Positions 42,831 through 51,654 of a stretch of 64,000 bases of DNA are shown piece by piece. The DNA comes from Variovorax paradoxus. Its GTDB lineage: Bacteria; Pseudomonadota; Gammaproteobacteria; Burkholderiales; Burkholderiaceae_C. Numbering within the stretch: the stretch's first letter is position 1; the number at the start of each line of letters is the position of its first letter. Where the stretch lies: contig NZ_JAGGNW010000014.1 in assembly GCF_018614875.1 (NCBI RefSeq), positions 1-64,000 on the forward strand, read 5' to 3'. The position numbers were made by a program, and so were the translations under genes. The notes beneath the pieces are model-generated. The model made no database searches. It was not told the origin of the DNA and was given only the letters and a program-made list of their open reading frames with translations.

Positions 42831-43538
42831 CTACTCGATGAAGCGCCGCAGCCCTTCCAGATCGATCACGGTGATGCCGCCGTACTCGATCCGCAGGAAC
42901 CCCGCCTCCTTCAGCCGGTTCAACGCCGCATTGCAGCGCTGGCGCGACACGCCGGAAAGATTGGCGATCTCCTCCTGCGAAGTCTGCAGGTGCGGCTCGC
43001 TCCCCGGATGCAGCCATGGGTGGAACAGCCCCGCCAGCGCCCTGGCCACCTGGCTGTCGGCATCGAGCAGCCGGTGCGCCGCGTAGTTGCCCATGAACCA
43101 GTGCAGCCGCTCGTTGATCTGCTGCAGCAGGAAGTGGTCGAAGCCGCGTTGCGTGCGGTGCAGCCACTCGAAAGTCTCTACCGGCAGCTGCGCGACGCGG
43201 CTCGACCGCAGCGCGATGATGTCGGCCGAGCGCGGCACCGCGCGCAGCAGCGTGCCTTCGCCGAACCAGCTGCCAACCGACAGGCCGCCGAAAGTCACCG
43301 AGCGCCCGTCGCTCGAGGTGATCGACCACTTGAGCAGCCCTTCGAGCGTGCCATACCAGTGCAGCGGCGTATCGCCGCGCCGGCACAGCGCGGCGCCGGC
43401 CGCGACGTTCACCTCGCGGATCTCGTCCAGCACGCGCTCGCGCGCTGCTTCGTCGAGCAGCGGAAACCAGGCCGACAGCTGCAGCAACTGCGGAATCGTC
43501 AGCGATGCCGCCTCGATGGCCGGCTTCGTGGTGGGCAT
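42831..43538 (-). CDS. Crp/Fnr-family transcriptional regulator
   Basis: 235 aa. An N-terminal cyclic-nucleotide-binding-like beta barrel (about 25-140, with AGAALCRRGDTPLHWYGTLEG and SWFGEGTLL) is followed by a winged helix (about 165-230), with the recognition helix in LSGVSRQRCNAALNRLKEAG. No FNR-type cysteine cluster is present, so it is not an oxygen-sensing Fe-S protein. It is convergent with livF (17-bp gap) and divergent from the BKACE gene across 131 bp. Confidence 0.88.
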   Translation of the reverse strand: MPTTKPAIEAASLTIPQLLQLSAWFPLLDEAARERVLDEIREVNVAAGAALCRRGDTPLHWYGTLEGLLKWSITSSDGRSVTFGGLSVGSWFGEGTLLRAVPRSADIIALRSSRVAQLPVETFEWLHRTQRGFDHFLLQQINERLHWFMGNYAAHRLLDADSQVARALAGLFHPWLHPGSEPHLQTSQEEIANLSGVSRQRCNAALNRLKEAGFLRIEYGGITVIDLEGLRRFIE

Positions 43539-43586
43539 GAAATGAAAGCTCCTGAGGGCACGGGTGCGTAAACCCTGAGCCCAAAT

Positions 43587-43600
43587 GTCGTCGCGATGAC
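43587..43600. promoter_or_regulatory. Dyad in the Crp/Fnr-BKACE divergent spacer
   Basis: GTCGTCGCGATGAC is symmetric except for one base pair (GTCNTCGCGANGAC) and lies midway between the divergent starts at 43538 and 43670. The size suits a Crp/Fnr-type dimer, though it is not the classical TGTGA or TTGAT site. It is a candidate only. Confidence 0.35.
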
Positions 43601-43669
43601 TGAGTGTGCCTGCGCTGCCAAAAATAATAGCGCGCCCCTCATGAAGGAAGACACCAGGAGACCCGGAGC

Positions 43670-44593
43670 ATGTCGTCGAAGCGCAAAGTGATCGTGACCA
43701 TCGCCCCCACCGGCGGCATGGCGCACAAGTCGCAGAACCCCCACCTTCCCACCCAGCCCGACGAGATCGCCGCCGACGTGCTGCGCTGCTGGAACGCCGG
43801 CGCCAGCGTGGCCGCCATCCATGCGCGTCGCCCCGACGACGGCGCCACCTGCAACGCCGACGTGTACCGTGACATCAACACGCGCATCCGCAATGCCGGC
43901 TGCGACATCGTCATCAACAATTCCACCGGCGGCGGCGTGCACGGCGACATGGTGAAGCCGCTGGCCGGCGACCGCTGGGAGATCGCCTGGGAAGAACGCA
44001 TCAAGGGCATGGATGCCGGCGCCGAGATGTGCACGCTCGACGCGACCACGCTCAACCTGAGCTTCGAGGGCAGGCAGATCCTGATGGACACGCCCATCAC
44101 CAAAGGCCGCGAGCTGGCCGCCGGCATGAAGGCGCGCGGCATCAAGCCCGAGTGGGAAGTGTTCAGCCCCACGCACATCCTGCAGGACACGGCCACGCTG
44201 ATCGACGAGGGCCATGACGACGAGCCCTACTTCATCAACCTGGTGATGAACGTGCACCGCAACTTCCAGAACGCGATGCCGTATTCGCCGCGCTTCCTGC
44301 AGATGATGGTCGACACCTTGCCCAAGGGCAGCATCTTCGGCGTGAGCGGCATCGGACCCTCGCAGCTCGAAGCCAACGTGGCGGCACTGCTGCTGGGCGG
44401 CCACGCGCGCGTGGGGCTGGAAGACAACCTGTACTTCCGCCATGGCGAGCTGGCCACCAACGTGCAGCTCACCGAACGCATCGTGCGCGTCATCCATGAG
44501 CTCGACATGGAAGTGGCGACGCCGGCCGAAGCAAGGCAGATGATGGGGCTGCCGCGCAGAGGCGGCCCGCGCCCCGAATTCGCGCCGCGCTGA
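43670..44593 (+). CDS. Beta-keto acid cleavage enzyme (BKACE / DUF849, 3-keto-5-aminohexanoate cleavage family)
   Basis: 307 aa, a TIM barrel with the zinc-binding pattern of this family: [11 protein letters not shown] (metal His), VINNSTGGG, and downstream EVFSPTHI and [32 protein letters not shown]. BKACEs condense a beta-keto acid with acetyl-CoA and cleave it to acetoacetate and a new CoA ester. The carnitine-dehydrogenase-like gene two positions downstream suggests a 3-hydroxy acid is oxidised and then cleaved here, as in L-carnitine breakdown; the exact substrate is unknown. GGAG precedes the ATG. Confidence 0.9.
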   Translation: MSSKRKVIVTIAPTGGMAHKSQNPHLPTQPDEIAADVLRCWNAGASVAAIHARRPDDGATCNADVYRDINTRIRNAGCDIVINNSTGGGVHGDMVKPLAGDRWEIAWEERIKGMDAGAEMCTLDATTLNLSFEGRQILMDTPITKGRELAAGMKARGIKPEWEVFSPTHILQDTATLIDEGHDDEPYFINLVMNVHRNFQNAMPYSPRFLQMMVDTLPKGSIFGVSGIGPSQLEANVAALLLGGHARVGLEDNLYFRHGELATNVQLTERIVRVIHELDMEVATPAEARQMMGLPRRGGPRPEFAPR

Positions 44594-44615
44594 TGAAAGA
44601 CCCAAGGAGACACCC

Positions 44616-45608
44616 ATGAACACCCGCCGCCACTTCCTCCACACCCTGGGCGCAGCCACTGCGCTGGGCGCCCTCTCGCCGCTGGCCGCGCTGGCCCAGG
44701 CGCTCGAGCAGGTCAAGATCTACTACGGCTTCCCGGCCGGCAGTGCGGGCGACAGCGTGGCGCGCCGCGTGGGCGAAAAGCTCGCGGGCTCGGCCTATTG
44801 CCGCAACGCGGCCGTGGTCGAGAACAAGCCGGGCGCGGGCGGCCGCATCGCGCTCGAAGTGCTCAAGGGCGCGCCGGCCGACGGCAGCGTGCTGGCGCTG
44901 TCGCCCTTCTCGTGCACCTCGATCTATCCGCACATCTACAGCAAACTCAGCTACGACCCGGCGAAGGATTTCGTGCCGGTGTCGATCGCCGCCGTCATGC
45001 ACCACGGCCTCGCGGTCGGCCCGCTGGTGCTGCCCGAGGTCCGCACGGTGAAGGACTTCCTGGCCTGGGCCAGGGCCAACCCGAACCAGGCCAGCTACGG
45101 CTCGCCCGCGGCCGGCTCCACGCCGCACTTCATCGGCGCGCTGCTGGGCCTGAATAACGGCGTCGACCTCAAGCACGTGCCCTACCGCGGCTCCATTCCC
45201 GGCGTGACCGACGTGGTGGGCGGGCAGATCGCCGCCATGGTCACGCCCAGCGGCGACTTCATTCCCAACCACAAGGCCGGCAAGCTGCGGCTGCTCGCCA
45301 CCTCGGGCAAGGCGCGCTCGCCGTTCTCGCCCGAGGTGCCGACCTTTGCCGAGCAGGGTTTCGCGGAGCTGACCACCGAGGAGTGGTTCGGCTTCTACGC
45401 ACCGGCCCGGACGCCGGCGGGCGTGGTGGCAACGGCCAATGCGGCGATCAACGCGGCCATCAAGGAAAAGGTGGTGACGGACAGCCTGGCCGTGGTCGGC
45501 CTGATCGCCCAGGGCTCCACGGCCGAGGAGATGGCGCGCTCGCAGCGGGCCGAGGCCGAACGCTGGGGACCGCTGGTGAAGAAGATCGGTTTCACGGCGG
45601 ACTCCTGA
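44616..45608 (+). CDS. Bug-family periplasmic solute-binding protein (TctC-like)
   Basis: 330 aa with a signal peptide carrying a Tat-like RR (MNTRRHFLHTLGAATALGAL, cleavage near ALAQA). The Bug fold is shown by YYGFPAGSAGDSVARRVGEKL, VVENKPGAGGRIALEVLKGA, GSPAAGSTPHFIGALLG and the ligand loop HVPYRGSIPGVTDVVGGQI. GGAGAC lies before the ATG, 22 nt after the BKACE stop. No tctAB permease lies nearby, as is usual for Bug proteins in this family. It likely captures a carboxylate used by the operon. Confidence 0.92.
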   Translation: MNTRRHFLHTLGAATALGALSPLAALAQALEQVKIYYGFPAGSAGDSVARRVGEKLAGSAYCRNAAVVENKPGAGGRIALEVLKGAPADGSVLALSPFSCTSIYPHIYSKLSYDPAKDFVPVSIAAVMHHGLAVGPLVLPEVRTVKDFLAWARANPNQASYGSPAAGSTPHFIGALLGLNNGVDLKHVPYRGSIPGVTDVVGGQIAAMVTPSGDFIPNHKAGKLRLLATSGKARSPFSPEVPTFAEQGFAELTTEEWFGFYAPARTPAGVVATANAAINAAIKEKVVTDSLAVVGLIAQGSTAEEMARSQRAEAERWGPLVKKIGFTADS

Positions 45609-45618
45609 GGCGATGCAG

Positions 45619-46563
45619 ATGGAACCGATTGCCACTACACGCGTCGCGGTGGTCGCCACCGGCGTCATCGGCGCCAGCTGGGCCGCCTTCTTCCTGGCGC
45701 GCGGCCTCGACGTGGAGGCCACCGACCCGTCGCCCGATGCCGAGGCGCGGCTGCGCGCGGCCGTGGCCGCGCACTGGCCCATCCTCGAGCGCTTCGGCCT
45801 GGCAGCGGGCGCTTCCGCCGAGCGGCTGCGCTTCCATGCGCGGCTCGAAGACGCGGTGGCGCAAGCCGACTTCGTCCAGGAAAGCAGCCCCGAGCGGCTG
45901 GATTTCAAGGTCGACCTGTTTCGGCGCATGGACGAGGCCGCGCCGGCCCATGCCATCCTCGCGTCGAGCTCCTCGGGGCTCGCGATCAGCGCGGTGCAGG
46001 CCGAATGCCGGCATCCGGAGCGCGTGGTGCTGGGCCATCCATTCAACCCGCCGCACCTGATCCCGCTGGTGGAAGTGGTCGGCGGCCAGCGCACCTCGGC
46101 CGAGACCATCGAACGCACGATGGCTTTCTATGCGGCCATCGGCAAGCGGCCGATCCACGTCAAGCGCGAGGTCAAGGGCCACATCGCGAACCGGCTGCAG
46201 GCCGCGCTCTGGCGCGAGGCCTTCCATCTCGTCAACGAAGGTGTGGCGAGCGTGGCCGACATCGACACCGCCATTGCGCACGGCCCCGGCCTGCGCTGGG
46301 CGGTGATGGGGCCGTTCATGAACCTGCATCTCTCGGGCGGCGCGGGCGGCATCGAACATGTGCTCGCGCACCTGGGCGGGCCGATCGAGGACTGGTGGAA
46401 CGACCTGGGCGCGCCGTCGATGACGGCGGAACTCAAGCAGAAGGTGGCTGAGGGCGTGGCCGAAGAACTGGGTGCACGGCGCGTAGCCGACCTCGAGGCC
46501 GCCCGCGACATCGTGCTGTTGGACCTGATTCGCGCCAAGGCTGACAGCGGCAAGCTCGACTAG
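45619..46563 (+). CDS. Carnitine 3-dehydrogenase-like 3-hydroxyacyl dehydrogenase
   Basis: 314 aa from the ATG at 45619, 8 nt after GAGG; an ATG at 45613 is too close to that site. An N-terminal Rossmann fold (VAVVATGVIGASWAAFFLARG; the first Gly of the usual GxGxxG is Ala) is followed by the 3-hydroxyacyl-CoA dehydrogenase catalytic His in VVLGHPFNPPHLIPLVEVVGG and a helical C-terminal domain. The segment GPGLRWAVMGPFMNLHLSGG resembles L-carnitine dehydrogenases. It would oxidise a 3-hydroxy acid for cleavage by the linked BKACE. Confidence 0.83.
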   Translation: MEPIATTRVAVVATGVIGASWAAFFLARGLDVEATDPSPDAEARLRAAVAAHWPILERFGLAAGASAERLRFHARLEDAVAQADFVQESSPERLDFKVDLFRRMDEAAPAHAILASSSSGLAISAVQAECRHPERVVLGHPFNPPHLIPLVEVVGGQRTSAETIERTMAFYAAIGKRPIHVKREVKGHIANRLQAALWREAFHLVNEGVASVADIDTAIAHGPGLRWAVMGPFMNLHLSGGAGGIEHVLAHLGGPIEDWWNDLGAPSMTAELKQKVAEGVAEELGARRVADLEAARDIVLLDLIRAKADSGKLD

Positions 46564-46620
46564 ATGAAATCCCGCTTTTCGATTCGTCTCGTTGCGCGGC
46601 TGGTGCGGTGTTCGGGGTGC

Positions 46621-46714
46621 GATCACGCCGACGGGGTACGCAGCGAAGCGAATGTCCCCCGCCCTTCGGGCTCCTCCTTTATTTCGCTGCGCAAGGCACC
46701 CCATCGACGTGATC
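46621..46714. repeat. Variable-arm hairpin repeat, copy 2 (inverted relative to copy 1)
   Basis: Arms GATCACGCCGACGGGGT (46621-46637) and ACCCCATCGACGTGATC (46698-46714) pair at all but two G-T/A-C positions. Read on the minus strand it contains the same core as copy 1 (TGCCTTGCGCAGCGAAATAA, AGGAGGAGCC). It and copy 3 fill the 334-bp gap between the carnitine-dehydrogenase-like and feruloyl-CoA-synthase-like genes; otherwise that gap is empty. Confidence 0.9.
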
Positions 46715-46758
46715 GATGGACGCGGCGCTTGAACGGCCGGCACTACGGCAGCGCCCAT

Positions 46759-46854
46759 GTGCGAATGGCACCGGGTGCTCCCCGCAGCGAAATAAAGGGG
46801 GAGGCCGAAGGCCGGAGGACATTCGCGGAGGGGAGTACCCGGTGTCATTCGCAC
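46759..46854. repeat. Variable-arm hairpin repeat, copy 3, with unrelated but self-complementary arms
   Basis: Arms GTGCGAATGGCACCGGGT (46759-46776) and ACCCGGTGTCATTCGCAC (46837-46854) pair at 17 of 18 positions. They have no resemblance to the arms of copies 1, 2 and 4 beyond the inner GGGT. The core between them (GCAGCGAAATAAAGG, GGCCGAAGGCC, GGAGGACATTCGCGGAG) is the same. It lies 44 bp before the next start codon. Confidence 0.9.
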
Positions 46855-46897
46855 GCACCCCGAACAAGACACGCACACCGCACCATGGAAAACTGAA

Positions 46898-48709
46898 ATG
46901 ACCGACTTCCTCCTCGATGAAAGCCTGATCGCCCCGCCGCGCACCGTGCGCATCGACTTCGACGACGGCTCCTTCGCGCTGCGCTCGCCCGTGGCGCTCA
47001 AGCCCTATGCGCGCTGCATCGGCGAATGGATCGAGCGCTGGGCGCATGAGACACCCGGCGCACTGGCCTTCGCCGAGCGCGACGAAACAGGCGAAGGCTG
47101 GCGCAAGCTCGACTACCGCGCGCTGCGCCGCGCCGTGGGCGCGGTGGCGCAGGCCCTGCTCGACCTGAAGCTGCCGGCCGAAAAGCCGATCGTCATCCTC
47201 TCCGACAACGCGATCGACCATGTGGTGTTGATGCTCGCGGCCATGCACATCGGCCGCACCGCGTGCTCGCTGTCGAGCGCCTACTCGCGCATGGCAAAAG
47301 ACCCGTCGCGGCTGCACGGCATGCTGCAGGCGCTGCAACCGGCGTTGATCTACGCCTCGGATGCCAAGGTGTACGGCGGCGCGCTCGCAGGCTGCGGTGT
47401 CGAGGCGGCCACGGTGTTCAGCCGCAATGCCGATGCGCATGCGGGCGCACTGGCTTTCGACAAGCTGCTCGCCACGCAGGAAACGCCCGCCGTGATGGAA
47501 GCCTTCGCGGCCATCCTGCCCGACAACCACGCCAAGTACCTGTTGACCTCGGGCTCCACCGGCAAGCCCAAGGTGGTGATCAACACGCACCGCATGCTGT
47601 GCGCCAACCAGCAGATGATGGCGCAGACCTGGCGCTTCCTGAACGAAGAGCAACCGGTGCTGGTCGACTGGCTGCCCTGGAGCCACACCTTCGGCGCCAA
47701 CCACAACCTGAACATGGTGCTCGCCCACGGCGGCGCGCTCTACATCGACGAGGGCCGGCCCGCGCCGGGCCTGATCGAGAAGACCGTGCGCAACCTGCGC
47801 GAGGTGAAACCCACGCTGCTGTTCAACGTGCCGCGCGGCTTCGACATGCTGCTGCCTTTTCTCGAAGCCGACGACGCGCTCGCGGCCGAGGTGTTGTCGC
47901 GGCTGCGGCTGGCCTTCTATGCGGCCGCGGCGCTCGCACCGTCGACATGGCAGCGGCTCGAAGCCGTGGCACGGCGCGTGCGGCCCGAGCGCCCGCTGTG
48001 GCTCACCACCTCCTGGGGTGCCACGGAGACTTCACCGGCCATCACCTCGGCGCACTGGAAGCTCGACGGCGCGGGCTGCATCGGCGCGCCGCTGCCGGGG
48101 CTCGAACTCAAGTTCGTGCCCAACGGCCAGAAGCTCGAGATGCGCGTCAAGGGTGTCTCGGTGTTTCCGGGCTACCGCAACGCGCCGCGCGAAACGGCCG
48201 AGGCATTCGACGAAGAAGGCTACTACCGCATCGGCGATGCCGGCTTCCTGGCCGATCCCGCGGAGCCTGCGCGCGGCGTGATCTTCAACGGCCGCGTGGC
48301 CGAGGACTTCAAGCTCTCGAGCGGCACCTGGGTTTCGGTGGGCACCTTGCGCGTGAAGCTGGTGTCGATGCTGGCGCCGCATGTGCAGGACGTGGTGCTC
48401 ACGGGCCACGACCGCGACGAGATCGGCATGCTGGTGTTTGCCAGCCCGCAGGCGGCCCCGCTCGCGCCGCAGGCATTGCACGAGTGGATCGCCGATGTGC
48501 TGCGCGCGCTGCGCGATGAGGGCGCGGGTTCCTCGCAATGCCCCACGCGCGCGCTGGTGCTCACCGAGCCGCCGAGCCTCGACGCGGGCGAGATCACCGA
48601 CAAGGGCTACATCAACCAGCGCGCGGTGCTCACGCGGCGCGCGGCCGAGGTAGCGCGGCTGCATGCCGGCGCGCACCACGACCTGCAGGTCATCCGCCTG
48701 CGCGACTGA
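46898..48709 (+). CDS. Feruloyl-CoA synthase-like aryl/acyl-CoA ligase
   Basis: 603 aa, an ANL-superfamily ligase of the feruloyl-CoA synthase group. The ATP loop LLTSGSTGKPKVVINTHRM, the motif LTTSWGATETSPAIT and the distinctive C-terminal VAEDFKLSSGTWVSVGTLR are present; catalytic Lys is likely in TDKGYINQRAV. The substrate is probably an aromatic or cinnamate-like acid. It follows two hairpin repeats and may not be co-transcribed with the BKACE genes. Its last 20 bp overlap the convergent LysR gene. No feruloyl-CoA hydratase/lyase gene is nearby. Confidence 0.87.
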   Translation: MTDFLLDESLIAPPRTVRIDFDDGSFALRSPVALKPYARCIGEWIERWAHETPGALAFAERDETGEGWRKLDYRALRRAVGAVAQALLDLKLPAEKPIVILSDNAIDHVVLMLAAMHIGRTACSLSSAYSRMAKDPSRLHGMLQALQPALIYASDAKVYGGALAGCGVEAATVFSRNADAHAGALAFDKLLATQETPAVMEAFAAILPDNHAKYLLTSGSTGKPKVVINTHRMLCANQQMMAQTWRFLNEEQPVLVDWLPWSHTFGANHNLNMVLAHGGALYIDEGRPAPGLIEKTVRNLREVKPTLLFNVPRGFDMLLPFLEADDALAAEVLSRLRLAFYAAAALAPSTWQRLEAVARRVRPERPLWLTTSWGATETSPAITSAHWKLDGAGCIGAPLPGLELKFVPNGQKLEMRVKGVSVFPGYRNAPRETAEAFDEEGYYRIGDAGFLADPAEPARGVIFNGRVAEDFKLSSGTWVSVGTLRVKLVSMLAPHVQDVVLTGHDRDEIGMLVFASPQAAPLAPQALHEWIADVLRALRDEGAGSSQCPTRALVLTEPPSLDAGEITDKGYINQRAVLTRRAAEVARLHAGAHHDLQVIRLRD

Positions 48710-49617
48710 GCTCGAACTGCGCCAGCAGCATGTTCTTGAGCCACTGGTGCAGCGCGGAAGTCTCGTGCCGCTGGTGCCAGAACAGCTCGATGATGCGCGG
48801 CGGTGCATCGAGCGGCACGGGCATCCGGCGCAGCCCGGCCAGGCGCGCGGGTTCGAAGCGCTCGGACCACGGCAGCACCGCGATCAGGTCGGAACGGCGC
48901 ACCACTTCGTAGGCCGCGTGGTAGTGGTTCACCGTGGCGACCAGGTTGCGCTGGAGTCCGCGGCTGCGCAGAAAGAGGTCGTAGGTCGGCATGGTCTTGC
49001 CGACCAGGCTCACGTCGACATGGCGCGCGGCCAGAAACTTCTTCAGCGGGATCTTGTCCGCGCGTGCCAGCGGATGGCCGGTGCGCAGCACGCAGACGAA
49101 GTCGGGCGACCACAGCGCCCTCGACTTGAGGAAGGCCGGCCGCTGCACTTCCTCGTTGTAGACGCTGATGGCGAAGTCGGCCTTGTTGTCCGCCAGCACC
49201 TTGTCGAAATCGACCAGCGTGTTGGGGATGGCGTGGATCTGCATCGACGGCGCGGCCTTGCTCAGCGTGCCGGCCAGCCGCGGCACCACGATGCTCGACA
49301 CGTAGTCCGACATCGCGATGCTGAGGCTGGCGGTGCTGCGCAGGGCGTCGAAGCGCTCCACATCCAGCGTGCCGCGGATCGCATGCAGCGACTGCGAGAG
49401 CGGCTCCCATAGGTCGATGGCGCGCCGCGTGGGGTTGACGCCCGCGCCGCTGCGCACGAACAGCGGATCGTCGAAGGTCTCGCGCAAGCGGCGCAGCGCG
49501 TTGCTGACCGTGGGCTGCGTGAGCGACAGCTTGCGGGCGGCGCGCGTGACGTTGCCTTCCGTCATGAGGGCCCTCGAACACCTTCAGCAGGTTGAGATCG
49601 GCGGAGCGGTAGTTCAT
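48690..49617 (-). pseudogene. LysR-family regulator interrupted by a one-base frameshift near its start
   Basis: The first codons in one frame read MNYRSADLNLLKVFEG (ATG at 49617), the normal opening of this LysR subgroup. The rest, MTEGNVTRAARKLSLTQPTV onward (49565 to 48690), is in the next frame. Removing one G from the GGGCCC run at 49568-49573 restores a continuous KVFEALMTEGNV and a full-length protein of about 308 aa. The remainder is intact, with a typical effector domain. Either the gene is a recent pseudogene, the sequence has an error, or translation restarts at the internal ATG, giving a regulator without its first helix. It is divergent from the MFS gene. Confidence 0.85.
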
Positions 49618-49765
49618 TCAGCCCTTGGGGTCAATGATCGATTCATTCACGAGGTCTATAAACACAATTGCCAGTATAAATTTGTCGTTATATCCCGTCG
49701 ATCCTACGATCTGGCGCGTCGTCCATGCCGCGTTCTTGATCGAAACCGTCGTCGAGGAAAACCAC

Positions 49766-51133
49766 ATGACCATGCTGTCGGCTCGCATCGAGCGCCTGCC
49801 CTTTTCCGGCTTTCACCGCCGGCTGCTCATGATGGGAGGGCTGGGCTACACCTTCGATGCGATGGATGCCGCGGTCATCGCCTTCGTGCTGCCGGTGCTG
49901 CGCACCGACTGGGGCCTGAGCAGCGTGCAGATCGGCGTGCTGGCCAGCGCGAACTTCATCGGCTTCTTCTTCGGCGCGCTGGCGGCCGGCGCCTGCGGCG
50001 ACCTGATCGGCCGGCGCAAGGTGATGATGTCGGCGCTGGCGATCTATTGCGTCGCGTCGCTCTTCAGCGGCATGGTCAACGACTGGACGCTCTTTCTCGC
50101 GCTGCGCATCGTGGCGGGCTTCGGGGCCGGGGCCGAAAGCGCCATCATCGCGCCCTACCTGTCGGAGTTCGTGGCGCGCCGCTACCGGGGCACCTTCACG
50201 GGGGCGTTGGCGGGCTTCTTCTCGTTCGGCTTCGTGGCCGCGGCGCTGCTGGGCTACTTCATCGTGCCGGCGCATCCGCAAGGCTGGCGCATCGTCATCT
50301 TCATCACGGCGCTGCCCGTGGTGCTCTTGCTGTGGTGGCGCCGGGCGCTGCCGGAATCGCCGCGCTGGCTCGAAAGCCAGGGGCGGCTGGGCGAGGCGGA
50401 CGCGATCGTGGATGCGATGGAAGCTGACCATGTGCAAGGCGGCAACGCCCTGCCCGCGCTCAACGCCCAGGACGTGGCCGCGCCACCGCCCAGCGCGAGC
50501 CGGGGCAGGCTGCTGAAGAACTATGCGACGCTGGTGTCCGGCAAGCTCATCCGCATCAGCAGCATGACCTGGCTGATGTGGCTGTCGATCACCTTCAGCT
50601 ACTACTCGTTCTTCACCTGGATCCCGAGCCTGCTGATCCAGAACGGCATGACGATCACCAAGAGCTTCGGCTATTCGCTGGTGATCTACATCGCGCAGAT
50701 CCCGGGTTATTTTTCGGCCGCATGGCTCAACGAGAAGATCGGCCGGCAGGCCACCATCGTGGGCTACATGCTGCTGGGCGGCCTCTCGGCGCTGGGGCTG
50801 GCCTTCACGCACAGCGACGGGCAGATCATGGCGGCGGGCGTGCTGCTGTCCTTCTTCATGAACGGCACCTACGCGGGCGTCTACGCCTACACGCCCGAGG
50901 TGTTCCCGACCCAGGTGCGGGCCACCGGTTCCGGCCTGGCGTCGGCCATCGGCCGCATCGGCGGCATCACCGCGCCGATCCTGGTCGGCTTCGTCTATCC
51001 GTCGCTGGGCTTTGCGGGCGTGTTCGGCATGACGACGGCGGTGCTGCTGCTGGGCGCGGCGGCCGTCACGTTCATGGGCATTCCGACGCGCGGCCGCTCG
51101 CTCGAAGACATCGCCGCGAGCGAGCTTTCCTGA
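49766..51133 (+). CDS. MFS transporter, aromatic acid/sugar:proton symporter type
   Basis: 455 aa from the ATG at 49766, 8 nt after GAGGA; the longer frame upstream is not protein-like. Twelve membrane helices are expected. The conserved GDLIGRRKVMM motif follows helix 2 (about residue 75), RIVAGFGAGAESAIIAPYLSE follows helix 4, and a repeat of the first motif, NEKIGRQATI, lies after helix 8. A FDAMDAAVIAFVLP segment in helix 1 is typical of the aromatic acid:H+ symporter group. It is divergent from the broken LysR gene and 11 bp before the GAF gene. Confidence 0.88.
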   Translation: MTMLSARIERLPFSGFHRRLLMMGGLGYTFDAMDAAVIAFVLPVLRTDWGLSSVQIGVLASANFIGFFFGALAAGACGDLIGRRKVMMSALAIYCVASLFSGMVNDWTLFLALRIVAGFGAGAESAIIAPYLSEFVARRYRGTFTGALAGFFSFGFVAAALLGYFIVPAHPQGWRIVIFITALPVVLLLWWRRALPESPRWLESQGRLGEADAIVDAMEADHVQGGNALPALNAQDVAAPPPSASRGRLLKNYATLVSGKLIRISSMTWLMWLSITFSYYSFFTWIPSLLIQNGMTITKSFGYSLVIYIAQIPGYFSAAWLNEKIGRQATIVGYMLLGGLSALGLAFTHSDGQIMAAGVLLSFFMNGTYAGVYAYTPEVFPTQVRATGSGLASAIGRIGGITAPILVGFVYPSLGFAGVFGMTTAVLLLGAAAVTFMGIPTRGRSLEDIAASELS

Positions 51134-51144
51134 AACCTGCATCC

Positions 51145-51654
51145 ATGTTGCCAAGCTCCATCGTCGAATCACTCAGCGCCGTGGCGCAAGCCCATGCCGG
51201 CTCGCAGCAGCCGCAAGCCACCTTCGACGCGCTCGACAAGGCGGTGGCCGCGACCATCGGCCATCGCTTGTTCACCATCCTGGTCCACCACCGCGCAGAG
51301 CGCGAGTCGGAGCGCGTGTACACCAACATGCGCGAGGCCTACCCGCTGGGCGGGCGCAAGCAGATCACCGATTCGCCCTGGATGCAGCAGGTGATGCAGC
51401 GCGGCCTGCCCTACATCGGCCGCAACGCCGACGACCTGCGCGAGGTGTTCTACGACCACGAGCTGATCGTGTCGCTGGGGTGCCGCAGCGTGCTGAACAT
51501 TCCGCTGCGCTGGCAGGGCGAGACGCTGGGCACGCTCAACATGCTGCACGAGGAAAACTGGTACGGCAGCGGGCACATCGAACTCGCGCGCTTGTTCGCG
51601 CAGCTCGCGGTGCCGGCCGTGATGGCACAACAGGCGAAGGAGCCCCAGGCATGA
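51145..51654 (+). CDS. GAF-domain protein
   Basis: 169 aa, essentially one GAF domain: ALDKAVAATIGHRLFTILVHH, the loop TNMREAYPLGGRKQ, SLGCRSVLNIPLRWQGETLGTLNMLHEE and a C-terminal helix. Stand-alone GAF proteins of this type occur beside amidohydrolase and transporter genes and may bind a small ligand; no enzymatic motif is visible. Its stop overlaps the amidohydrolase start as ATGA, so the two are coupled. Confidence 0.8.
   Translation: MLPSSIVESLSAVAQAHAGSQQPQATFDALDKAVAATIGHRLFTILVHHRAERESERVYTNMREAYPLGGRKQITDSPWMQQVMQRGLPYIGRNADDLREVFYDHELIVSLGCRSVLNIPLRWQGETLGTLNMLHEENWYGSGHIELARLFAQLAVPAVMAQQAKEPQA

Noticed and set aside
22070..46854. The dispersed repeats as a CRISPR array
   Set aside because: Copies lie kilobases apart, in both orientations, with no regular spacers and no cas genes.
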